From Clostridia bacterium (GTDB lineage: Bacteria; Bacillota; Clostridia; Christensenellales; Aristaeellaceae), in the NCBI GenBank assembly GCA_017509255.1, contig JAFWQA010000009.1, forward strand, positions 35,073 through 99,072: a stretch of 64,000 nucleotides of DNA, in the 5' to 3' direction. The position numbers and the translations under genes were made by a program. Below are positions 26,773-34,100 of this stretch, piece by piece. The notes beneath the pieces were generated by a model. That model was not told the origin of the DNA, did not search any database, and saw only the letters and a program-made list of their open reading frames with translations. How positions within the stretch are numbered: the first letter of the stretch is position 1; each line of letters begins with the position of its first letter.

Positions 26773-27906
26773 TTGGCTTCCCGGAAAACATACGCCTCCC
26801 TGGATCAGTATATCGACCGCCTGATCCGGGAATCCACGCCGGAGCGCAGCATCTGGAACGTTGAAAAGCTCCGCGGCGGCGGCTCCGCCAGCTGGAACTA
26901 TGTGGACGGATGCATGATGACCGCGCTGCTCTCCCTTTATGAGATCACCGGGGAGAAGCGGTTCCTTGATTTTACGGACGGCTTCATCGGCGCCTTTGTG
27001 GAGGAGGACGGCTCCATCCGGACCTACAAACCGGAAAAGCAGATGCTGGACGACATCAACGAGGGCCGTGTGCTGTTTGACCTGTACCGGGAGACCGGGC
27101 GGGAAAAATACCGCCGGGCCGCGGACGTGCTGAAGCGCGCGCTGGACGCGCAGCCCCGGACCGCGGAGGGCTCCTGGTGGCACAAGAAGATCTATCCCGA
27201 CCAGGTATGGCTGGACGGCATCTATATGGCGCAGCCCTTCGCGGCGCTGTATGAAAAGAATTTCGGAGACGGGGATTACAGCGACATCCTGAAGCAGGTG
27301 TCCCTGGCAGCCTCCCGGATGCGGGACGCGAAGACCGGCCTCTACTATCACGGATACGACGCTTCCCGCAAGGCTTTCTGGTGCGACCGGGAGACGGGCC
27401 TGAGCCGCAGCTTCTGGCTCCGCGCGATCGGATGGTTCTCCGTGGCGCTGGCGGACCTGTGCGGCATCCTGCCGGAGGAGGAAGCCGGCCCCCTGCGGGA
27501 TATTTATGCCGGCCTCATGCGGGATCTGCTTCCCTTCGCGGATCCGGACACCGGGATGTATTACCAGGTGGTGGATCATCCGGAGGCGGAGGGCAACTAT
27601 CTGGAAACCAGCGGCAGCTCCATGATCGCCTACGCGATGCTCAAGGGCGCGCGGCTGGGGGTCCTGGACGCCTCCTTCGCGGAGCAGGGAGAGAAGACCT
27701 TTGACGGCATCGTCCGCACCTGCCTTTCCTTCCGCGGGGAGGAGCTGAACCTGGACCGCATCTGCCTGGTGGCCGGGCTGGGACCGGAGGACAATCCCCG
27801 CCGGGACGGAACGATCGCCTATTACCTCTCCGAGCCCATCGTAAGCAACGACGCGAAAGGCGTCGCCCCGCTGCTCATGTGCTACACGGAGATCAAGAGG
27901 AGGTAA
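26773..27906 (+). CDS. GH105 unsaturated galacturonyl/rhamnogalacturonyl hydrolase
   Basis: A 377-residue (alpha/alpha)6-barrel hydrolase that removes the 4,5-unsaturated uronate from pectin lyase products. Family motifs are WNYVDGCMMTALL, LDDINEGRVLFDLYRETG, and the catalytic-Asp region YPDQVWLDGIYMAQPF (near residue 145). No signal peptide, so cytoplasmic. The released unsaturated galacturonate feeds KduI and KduD. The start is uncertain: a TTG at 26773 with an AAGGA site about 13 bases upstream is the only in-frame option near the expected N-terminus. Confidence 0.9.
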   Translation: MASRKTYASLDQYIDRLIRESTPERSIWNVEKLRGGGSASWNYVDGCMMTALLSLYEITGEKRFLDFTDGFIGAFVEEDGSIRTYKPEKQMLDDINEGRVLFDLYRETGREKYRRAADVLKRALDAQPRTAEGSWWHKKIYPDQVWLDGIYMAQPFAALYEKNFGDGDYSDILKQVSLAASRMRDAKTGLYYHGYDASRKAFWCDRETGLSRSFWLRAIGWFSVALADLCGILPEEEAGPLRDIYAGLMRDLLPFADPDTGMYYQVVDHPEAEGNYLETSGSSMIAYAMLKGARLGVLDASFAEQGEKTFDGIVRTCLSFRGEELNLDRICLVAGLGPEDNPRRDGTIAYYLSEPIVSNDAKGVAPLLMCYTEIKRR

Positions 27907-27910
27907 CCCC

Positions 27911-28990
27911 ATGGCCTATTTGACCCTCAGCAATGTCAACAAGATCTACCCCAACGGCTATCACGCCGTGCACAATTTCAACCTCGATATTGAAAAAGGG
28001 GAATTCGTGGTCTTTGTCGGGCCCAGCGGCTGCGGCAAAAGCACCACGCTGCGCATGATCGCGGGACTGGAGGATATTTCCAGCGGGGAGCTTCTGATCA
28101 ACGGGAAGAGAGCCAATGAGCTGGGTCCCCGGGAACGCGAGGTGGCCATGGTCTTCCAGAGCTACGCGCTGTATCCGCAGATGACGGTGTATGACAACAT
28201 CGCCTTCGGACTGACGCTGCAGGGCGTGGACGAGGACGTGATCGAGGAGCGCGTGAAGCGGGTGGCGGGCATCCTGGGCCTGACGGACTACCTGGACCGG
28301 CTGCCGAGAGCGCTTTCCGGCGGCCAGCGGCAGCGCGTGGCCATCGGGCGCGCCATCATCCGCAAGGTGGGCGTTTTCCTGATGGACGAGCCGCTGAGCA
28401 ACCTGGACGCGAAGCAGCGCGTGACCATGCGCTACGAGATCGCCCAGATCCACCGGGAGACCGGCGCGACGACCATCTACGTGACCCACGACCAGACGGA
28501 GGCCATGACACTGGCGGACCGGATCGTGGTGATGAAGGACGGATACGTGCAGCAGATCGGCACCCCAAGGGAGCTGTATTTTGAGCCGGAGAACGTGTTC
28601 GTGGCGGGCTTCATCGGGGAGCCGCCGATGAACTTCCTGCGGGACCGCGTGGAAAACGGAAGGATCCGGATCGGCGAAAACGAGCTGGACCTGAAGCAGG
28701 TCCAGCCGGACATTGAGAAATATGAGGGGCAGGAGCTCTTCTTCGGCTTCCGGCCGGAGCATGTGAGCCTGACCGACCCGGGAGACGCCTACGAGATCCG
28801 CTGCCGCGTGGAGCTGACGGAAATGCTGGGCGAGAACACCAATATCTATATCACCATCGGGGAGAAGCAGGCCATCCTGAAGGTGGACAGCCACGACACG
28901 CCGGAGACGGACATCGACTTCACCTTCTATGTGCCCCACAAGTATGTGTACCTGTTCGACGCGGACGAGAAGCGGCTCCCGAAGGCTTAA
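27911..28990 (+). CDS. Sugar ABC transporter ATPase, MsmK/UgpC family (copy 2)
   Basis: A 359-residue ATPase with Walker A GPSGCGKST, Q loop MVFQSYALYPQMTV, signature LSGGQRQRVAIGRA, Walker B VFLMDEPLSNLDA and H loop YVTHDQTEAMTLAD, plus the C-terminal TOBE domain. It starts five bases after the GH105 gene. No permease of its own is in the window. Its stop overlaps the end of the convergent AraC gene by four bases. Confidence 0.94.
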   Translation: MAYLTLSNVNKIYPNGYHAVHNFNLDIEKGEFVVFVGPSGCGKSTTLRMIAGLEDISSGELLINGKRANELGPREREVAMVFQSYALYPQMTVYDNIAFGLTLQGVDEDVIEERVKRVAGILGLTDYLDRLPRALSGGQRQRVAIGRAIIRKVGVFLMDEPLSNLDAKQRVTMRYEIAQIHRETGATTIYVTHDQTEAMTLADRIVVMKDGYVQQIGTPRELYFEPENVFVAGFIGEPPMNFLRDRVENGRIRIGENELDLKQVQPDIEKYEGQELFFGFRPEHVSLTDPGDAYEIRCRVELTEMLGENTNIYITIGEKQAILKVDSHDTPETDIDFTFYVPHKYVYLFDADEKRLPKA

Positions 28991-29772
28991 AGGGAGACCT
29001 TCTGGCTGTCCGAATCGCCGGCGGGGGCTTCCTCCTCCTTCAGCCGGAGACGATAATAGGCATTGGGGGAGACGGAATACTTCTTTTTGAAAAGCCGGGA
29101 AAAGTAAAGCGGGTCACGGAAGCCGCAGAGATGCGCGACTTCCGTGATACTGCTGTCAGGGGTCGTGCAGAGCATGTCCGCGGCGGACTGGAGGCGCATG
29201 TGCGTCAGGTACCGGTGGGGGGTGACGCCGGTCTCCTTCCGGAACAGCTTGCAGAGATAGTCGTAGCTGTAGGGCAGGGCGCGGATGACGTCGTCCACCT
29301 CATAGAAGGTGTCCGCGTAATTCTGGACGATGCTGCGGCGGATCTCATCCGTGGCGGAATTCCGGGGCATGGCGGCCCGGCCCGCGTTGATGTAGCGGAT
29401 GATCAGGTCGCCATAGGCGGACAGCAGGGCCGCCTTTTTTTCCGGCTCGCCGCGGAAAAGCCAGTAGGCGTCCGCGAAGAGATGGAGCAGGGTCTGATTG
29501 CTGTCATCCCGGATCAGGAAGGGCTCCCGGACGGGTATCGCGGCGTCGGCGACGTTCAGATGGATATTGGTGAAACCGCCGTCGCTGAGGTTTTCATGAG
29601 GCGTGTCGGGCGGGATGACCACGGTATCCCCTTCGGTGTAGGGAATTTTCACCTGATCGAAGACAAAGCAGCCGGAGGAGCCGGTGCAGTAGACCAGCTC
29701 CCAGTCCCGGTGCTTGTGCCGGTTGACGGTATAGGTCAGGAAATGCTTTCCCGCAAAGACGATATCGTTCAT
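28987..29772 (-). CDS. AraC-family transcriptional regulator with N-terminal cupin
   Basis: A 261-residue regulator. Residues 1-90 form an AraC-type cupin sensor (YTVNRHKHRDWELVY, GDTVVIPPDTPHE). The C-terminal 100 residues carry two helix-turn-helix motifs, with the signature VAHLCGFRDPLYFSRLFKKK. The ATG at 29772 is chosen for its GGGAGTG site; the frame stays open to 29856 without a site. It diverges from the GH4 gene. Two exact 12-base direct repeats 20 bases apart lie in the shared promoter region, so it probably controls both genes. Confidence 0.9.
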   Translation of the reverse strand: MNDIVFAGKHFLTYTVNRHKHRDWELVYCTGSSGCFVFDQVKIPYTEGDTVVIPPDTPHENLSDGGFTNIHLNVADAAIPVREPFLIRDDSNQTLLHLFADAYWLFRGEPEKKAALLSAYGDLIIRYINAGRAAMPRNSATDEIRRSIVQNYADTFYEVDDVIRALPYSYDYLCKLFRKETGVTPHRYLTHMRLQSAADMLCTTPDSSITEVAHLCGFRDPLYFSRLFKKKYSVSPNAYYRLRLKEEEAPAGDSDSQKVSL

Positions 29773-29800
29773 CGGATCACTCCCGCTTTTCAGTGGGATC

Positions 29801-29829
29801 ATTATAGCATGGCAGGTCGGAAATGTCCA
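29801..29829 (-). promoter_or_regulatory. Promoter of the AraC regulator
   Basis: On the minus strand: TGGACA (29829-29824), a 17-base spacer, and TATAAT (29806-29801) with an upstream TGC that makes it an extended -10. One of the two AraC-type repeats overlaps it. Confidence 0.8.
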
Positions 29830-29845
29830 TGTGAGGTCGGAAATG
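29814..29845. promoter_or_regulatory. Direct repeats, probable AraC-type operator
   Basis: AGGTCGGAAATG occurs exactly at 29814-29825 and 29834-29845, a 20-base period of about two helical turns. This is the typical spacing for an AraC-family dimer on tandem half-sites. Confidence 0.7.
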
Positions 29846-29899
29846 GACAGACGCAATATTTTCGGATACGGAAAACAGATGCTTTTCAGCGGGGGAATG

Positions 29900-29908
29900 T
29901 GCTATGAT
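29900..29908 (+). promoter_or_regulatory. Extended -10 promoter of the GH4 gene
   Basis: TGCTATGAT, an extended -10 element, with no good -35 box. This fits activation by the AraC regulator bound about 55-85 bases upstream. Confidence 0.6.
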
Positions 29909-29942
29909 ACCCGCTGAAACGGAACGAAGGAGGACGAAGGAA

Positions 29943-31325
29943 ATGAACAGTCCCAAAGAGCTGACCGTGGCCTATATCGGCGGAGGATCCAGAGGCTGGG
30001 CCTGGGGATTTATGACGGATCTGGCCATGGACCCGGATATGTGCGGAACGATCCGCCTGTACGACATCGACCGGGCGGCCGCGGAGCGGAACAGGATCAT
30101 CGGACGGAAGATCAGCGCGCATCCGGACGCCGTATCCCGCTGGGAATACGAGGTCAGCGGCTCGCTGAAGGAGGCCCTGACCGGGGCGGATTTCGTGGTG
30201 ATCTCCATCCTGCCGGCCACCTTTGAGGAAATGAAATCCGACGTCCACCTGCCCGAGCGGGTCGGGGTCTGGCAGCCGGTCGGCGACACGGTCGGCGCGG
30301 GCGGCTTTATGCGCGCGATGCGGACGGTGCCCATGTTCCGGGAAATCGGCGAAGCCATCCGGGACTATGCGCCGGACGCCTGGGTGATCAACTATACGAA
30401 CCCCATGTCCCTGTGCGTGCGCACCCTGTACGAGGTGTATCCGGGCATCAAAGCCTTCGGCTGCTGCCACGAGGTATTCGGCACGCAGAAGCTGCTGTGC
30501 TCCATGCTGAAGACGGAGCTGGGCATCGAGGGCGTGAAGCGGCAGGACCTGTATACCACCGTGACGGGCATCAACCATTTCACCTGGCTGACAAAGGCCA
30601 CCTGGAAGGGAACGGACCTGATGCCGCTGTACGCGAAATTCGCCGAAAAATACCGGGAGACCGGCTACGACGAGGGCGGGGACACCAACTGGATGAATTC
30701 CCACTTCGCCTGCGCGCAGCGGGTCAAGTTTGACCTGTTTCTGAAATACGGCGCCATTGCCGCGGCCGGCGACCGGCATCTGGCGGAATTCATGGCGCCC
30801 TGGTACACAAAGGATCCCGAAACGGTGAGGGAATGGAAATTCAGCCTGACCCCGGTCAGCTGGCGGATCGAGGACCTGAAGCAGCGGATGGAGCGCTCCG
30901 ACCGGCTGATCAGCGGGGAGGAGGAGCCCGACCTGAAGGGCTCCGGAGAGGAAGGACACCTGCTGCTGAAGGCGATCCTCGGCCTGGGGGACCTGGTGAG
31001 CAACGTGAACGTGCCCAACAGGGGCCAGATCCCGAACCTGCCGATCGGCGCCGTGGTGGAGACCAACGCCCTGTTCGGACGGGACAGGATCGAGCCCGTG
31101 TACGCCGGGAGGATCCCGCGCAGCTTCCATCCGCTGATCGCCCGGCATGTGCTGAACCAGGAGAACACCCTTGCGGCCGCGCTGGAGTGCGACAGGAAGC
31201 TCGGCTTCACCACCTTCATGAACGACCCGCAGCTATCCGGCGTGACCGCGGCGGACGGGCAGAGGCTGTTTGACGACATGCTGGAGAACCAGCGGGAATG
31301 GCTGCCGAAGGAATGGTTTGCCTGA
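29943..31325 (+). CDS. GH4 alpha-galacturonidase, LplD type
   Basis: A 460-residue NAD- and metal-dependent family 4 glycosidase. The Rossmann start is AYIGGGSRGWAWGFMTDLA (residues 8-26). NYTNPMS is followed by GCCHEVFGTQKLL and GINHFTWLT. As I recall, the CHEV variant of the metal-binding motif marks the uronidase branch of GH4, as in LplD, rather than the glucosidases. The enzyme would release galacturonate from short oligogalacturonides in the cytoplasm and feed UxaC. The ATG at 29943 has AAGGAGG nine bases upstream; the open frame from 29904 starts in the promoter. A terminator follows. Confidence 0.9.
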   Translation: MNSPKELTVAYIGGGSRGWAWGFMTDLAMDPDMCGTIRLYDIDRAAAERNRIIGRKISAHPDAVSRWEYEVSGSLKEALTGADFVVISILPATFEEMKSDVHLPERVGVWQPVGDTVGAGGFMRAMRTVPMFREIGEAIRDYAPDAWVINYTNPMSLCVRTLYEVYPGIKAFGCCHEVFGTQKLLCSMLKTELGIEGVKRQDLYTTVTGINHFTWLTKATWKGTDLMPLYAKFAEKYRETGYDEGGDTNWMNSHFACAQRVKFDLFLKYGAIAAAGDRHLAEFMAPWYTKDPETVREWKFSLTPVSWRIEDLKQRMERSDRLISGEEEPDLKGSGEEGHLLLKAILGLGDLVSNVNVPNRGQIPNLPIGAVVETNALFGRDRIEPVYAGRIPRSFHPLIARHVLNQENTLAAALECDRKLGFTTFMNDPQLSGVTAADGQRLFDDMLENQREWLPKEWFA

Positions 31326-31339
31326 GGAGGATACCCGGA

Positions 31340-31368
31340 GGCCGGACGGAACGTCCGGCCTTCTTTTT
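31340..31368 (+). terminator. Terminator of the GH4 gene
   Basis: Stem GGCCGGAC (31340-31347) with GTCCGGCC (31353-31360), then TTCTTTTT. Confidence 0.85.
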
Positions 31369-31506
31369 ATGCCGTTCCGCTCCCGGAGGACGGAAAAGAG
31401 CCGGGACAGCTACCTGTCGGGGTCGGGAGGGGGCCGGAGGCGCGCAAACCACAAGATATGGAATAACAAAATATTACGATTTAACAGAATTGGAACATTT
31501 TATTTA

Positions 31507-31535
31507 TTGTATTGTACGGGAAATCGGGGTATAAT
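31507..31535 (+). promoter_or_regulatory. Promoter of xpt
   Basis: TTGTAT (31507-31512), a 17-base spacer and a perfect TATAAT (31530-31535). The 45-base leader is too short for a purine riboswitch. Confidence 0.7.
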
Positions 31536-31579
31536 GACTCTATTCCAGTGAGGAATGTTCGTGTTTTTGGAGGAATGAC

Positions 31580-32164
31580 ATGAAGTCATTGCGCAGAGCC
31601 ATCGAAACGCAGGGAGTCGGCCTCGGGCAGGATATCGTCAAGGTCGATATGTTTCTGAACCATCGGATCGATACGGCGCTGCTTTTTTCGATGGGCTATG
31701 CCTGGGCGGAGGAATTCCGCGAAGACCGGCCGGACCTGATCCTGACGGTGGAGGCCAGCGGCATCGCGATGGCGGTGGCCGCGGCGCACGCGCTGGGCGA
31801 CATCCCCGTGGTGTTTGCCAAGAAGAGCGCCACCGTGGTGCAGAATGAGGACCTGGTGCAGGCGCCCGTCTATTCCTTCACGCACAAAACGCAGAACAAC
31901 ATCCGCATCGACAAAAAATACCTGCCTGCCGGCAGCCGCGTGCTGATCATAGACGATTTCCTGGCGGACGGGCAGGCCGTACACGGCATGATGGAGCTGT
32001 GCGAAAAGCAGGGGGCCGAGGTCGTGGGCGTCGGGATCGCGGTGGAAAAGGGCTTCCAGCCCGGCGGGAAAAAGCTGCGCGAGGCGGGCATCCACCTGAA
32101 ATCCCTTGCCGTTGTGAAATCCATCGAGAACGGGAGGATCATCCTGCGGGATGACGCGGACTGA
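31580..32164 (+). CDS. xpt: Xanthine phosphoribosyltransferase
   Basis: A 194-residue type I phosphoribosyltransferase that makes XMP from xanthine and PRPP. It has the Xpt N-terminus (VKVDMFLNHRIDTALL), the DLILTVEASGIAMAVAAA segment and the PRPP loop VLIIDDFLADGQAVHGM near residue 130. It has its own promoter, and GGAGGAATGAC precedes the ATG. It is followed by a nucleoside-type ABC importer, which fits a purine salvage unit. Confidence 0.94.
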   Translation: MKSLRRAIETQGVGLGQDIVKVDMFLNHRIDTALLFSMGYAWAEEFREDRPDLILTVEASGIAMAVAAAHALGDIPVVFAKKSATVVQNEDLVQAPVYSFTHKTQNNIRIDKKYLPAGSRVLIIDDFLADGQAVHGMMELCEKQGAEVVGVGIAVEKGFQPGGKKLREAGIHLKSLAVVKSIENGRIILRDDAD

Positions 32165-32242
32165 TGGCATTTGCCGTCCCGGCGTGAAGAGGATACGCCG
32201 GAGAGGCAATTAACCATAAAGAAAAAAACGGAGGATAAGAAG

Positions 32243-33979
32243 ATGAACAAGAAGATTCTGGCCGCTATTGTCGCTCTGGTCGTTCTGGCCGTTGCCGCAT
32301 ACTTCCTCTTCATCAAGCCGGCCGACAAGCCCGTCGAGCCCGCGACTGTTGTGGAAGAAGTCAAGGAAGCCGCGGAGAACGCTGCCGAGACTGTTGCCGA
32401 TAAGGCAGAAGAAGTGAAGGAAGCCGCCTCTGACGCTGTTGAAGCTGCCGCCGACAAGGTGGAAGAGGTCGCCGACGCCGCCGCCGAGAAGGTGGAGGAA
32501 GTGAAGGAAGCCGCCTCTGACGCTGTTGACGCCGCCGCCGAGAAGGTGGAGGAAGTCAAGGAAGCCGCTTCTGACGCTGTTGACGCTGCTGCCGAAAAGG
32601 TCGAAGAAGTGAAGGAAAACGTTGAAGAAGCGGTGACCGACGCTGCCGACGCCGCCGCCGGGAAGGTGGAGGAAGTCAAGGAAGCTGCCGCCGACGCCGT
32701 TGAAGCCGCCGCCGACAAAGCCGAAGAAGTGAAGGAAACCGTTGAAGAAGCGGTGACCGAGGCTGCCGACACCGCCGCCGAAAAGGTGGAAGAGGTCGCC
32801 GCCGAGGCTGCCGAAGCCGTGGCTGACGCCGCTGCCGAAGTGAAGACCGGCATCGAGAACGTGAAGCTGGGCGCGATCCTGCTGCATGACGAAAACTCCA
32901 CCTATGACCTCAACTTCATCAACGGCATCAATGACGCCGCGAAGCTGCTGGGTCTGGCCGAGGAGCAGGTGATCATCAAGCGCAATATCCCCGAAGGACA
33001 GGAGTGCTTCGAAGCCGCCGAACAGCTGGTGGACGAAGGCTGCACCATCATCTTTGCCGACAGCTTCGGCCATGAGAGCTTCATGATCGAGGCCGCCAAG
33101 AAGTATCCGAACGTGGAGTTCTGCCACGCCACCGGCACCATGGCCCATACCGAAAAGCTGGACAACTTCCACAATGCTTTCGCCGAGATCTATGAAGGCC
33201 GCTATCTGGCGGGCGTTGCCGCCGGCCTGAAGCTGAACGAGATCAAGGAAGCCGGCAACCTGAAGGGCGAAAAGCCCCTGATGGGCTACGTCGGCGCCTA
33301 CACCTACGCTGAGGTCATTTCCGGCTACACCAGCTTCTATCTGGGCGCCAAGAGCGTATGCCCCGACGTGACCATGAAGGTGCAGTTCACCGGTTCCTGG
33401 TACGATGAGACCGAAGAGAAGAACGCCGCGGAAGCCCTGATCGCCGCCGGATGCGACCTGATCAGCCAGCACGCCGACTCCATGGGCGCTCCCACTGCCT
33501 GCGAAGACGCCGGCATCCCGAACGTCTCCTACAACGGCTCCACCGTGGAGAACTGCCCCAAGACCTTCATCGTCGCCAGCCGCATTGACTGGGCTCCCTA
33601 CTTCCAGTACATCGTGAACCAGAAGGCCGCCGGCGAGAAGATCGCCACCGACTGGACCGGCACCATCGAGACCGGCTCCGTCGTGCTGACCGAGGTGAAC
33701 GATCAGGCTGCCGCTGCCGGCACCAAGGATGAGCTGGAAAAGGTCAAGGCCGAGCTGATCGCCGGCACCCGCAAGGTGTTCGACACCGCGACCGAGAACT
33801 TCATCACCGTGGATGGCGCCGCTGTGACGACCTACATGGCTGACGTGGACACCGACCCCGCCTTCACGAAGGACACCGAGGCTGTGATCGACGGATACTT
33901 CCATGAATCCGAATACCGCAGCGCTCCCTACTTCGATATGTCTATCGACGGCATCGAGCTGCTGAACAGCAAGTTCTGA
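32243..33979 (+). CDS. BMP-family purine-nucleoside-type binding protein on a membrane-anchored repeat stalk
   Basis: A 578-residue protein in three parts. Residues 4-23 are a single membrane helix with no lipobox Cys. Residues 37-199 are a charged, Pro-free repeat region built from EEVKEAASDAVDAAAEKV-like units of 11, 18 and 22 residues, strongly predicted helical. From about residue 200 (ENVKLGAILLHDENSTYDLN) comes a BMP/Med-type periplasmic-binding domain, the family of nucleoside-binding proteins such as NupN. Most relatives are lipoproteins; here helix plus stalk replace the lipid anchor. The ATG at 32243 has GGAGG eight bases upstream. A terminator follows, then the transporter genes. 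Confidence 0.88.
   Translation: MNKKILAAIVALVVLAVAAYFLFIKPADKPVEPATVVEEVKEAAENAAETVADKAEEVKEAASDAVEAAADKVEEVADAAAEKVEEVKEAASDAVDAAAEKVEEVKEAASDAVDAAAEKVEEVKENVEEAVTDAADAAAGKVEEVKEAAADAVEAAADKAEEVKETVEEAVTEAADTAAEKVEEVAAEAAEAVADAAAEVKTGIENVKLGAILLHDENSTYDLNFINGINDAAKLLGLAEEQVIIKRNIPEGQECFEAAEQLVDEGCTIIFADSFGHESFMIEAAKKYPNVEFCHATGTMAHTEKLDNFHNAFAEIYEGRYLAGVAAGLKLNEIKEAGNLKGEKPLMGYVGAYTYAEVISGYTSFYLGAKSVCPDVTMKVQFTGSWYDETEEKNAAEALIAAGCDLISQHADSMGAPTACEDAGIPNVSYNGSTVENCPKTFIVASRIDWAPYFQYIVNQKAAGEKIATDWTGTIETGSVVLTEVNDQAAAAGTKDELEKVKAELIAGTRKVFDTATENFITVDGAAVTTYMADVDTDPAFTKDTEAVIDGYFHESEYRSAPYFDMSIDGIELLNSKF
32351..32840 (+). repeat. Coding tandem repeats (33- and 54-base units) of the binding-protein stalk
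   Basis: Imperfect direct repeats encode EEVKEAA(S/A)DAV(D/E)AAA(E/D)K(V/A). Two adjacent 54-base units (protein residues 85-120) are almost identical. Longer 66-base and one 33-base units alternate with them, giving an 11-residue periodicity. Confidence 0.85.
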
Positions 33980-34018
33980 TCCCGATTCGGAGGGATGCAG
34001 ATCCCGCCGGAGACTCAA

Positions 34019-34058
34019 CGGACTGTCACCTGTTTCCGGGTGACAGTCCGTGCCTTTT
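34019..34058 (+). terminator. Terminator/attenuator between the binding protein and the ABC ATPase genes
   Basis: A 12-bp perfect stem (34019-34030 with 34039-34050), eight-base loop, then TGCCTTTTTA. It would let the binding protein be made in excess over the membrane parts. Confidence 0.85.
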
Positions 34059-34069
34059 TATGATAAAAT
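34040..34069 (+). promoter_or_regulatory. Candidate promoter overlapping the terminator
   Basis: GTGACA (34040-34045), 18-base spacer, and TAAAAT (34064-34069) preceded by TGA, an extended -10. The -35 lies inside the 3' arm of the terminator stem. Confidence 0.5.
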
Positions 34070-34100
34070 TCTCTTGAATTCCGACACGGGAGGAAACAAC

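Noticed and set aside
31270-31551. ORFs of 78-93 residues between GH4 and xpt.
   Set aside because: They overlap the end of GH4, its terminator and the xpt promoter; no ribosome binding site.
31341-31579. Possible purine riboswitch before xpt.
   Set aside because: The predicted start is only about 38 bases before the ATG, and the conserved purine-riboswitch core and loop bases are not seen.
32351-32840. The tandem repeats as a CRISPR-like or mobile repeat array.
   Set aside because: The units are in multiples of three, keep the reading frame and encode a regular helical repeat; there are no unique spacers.
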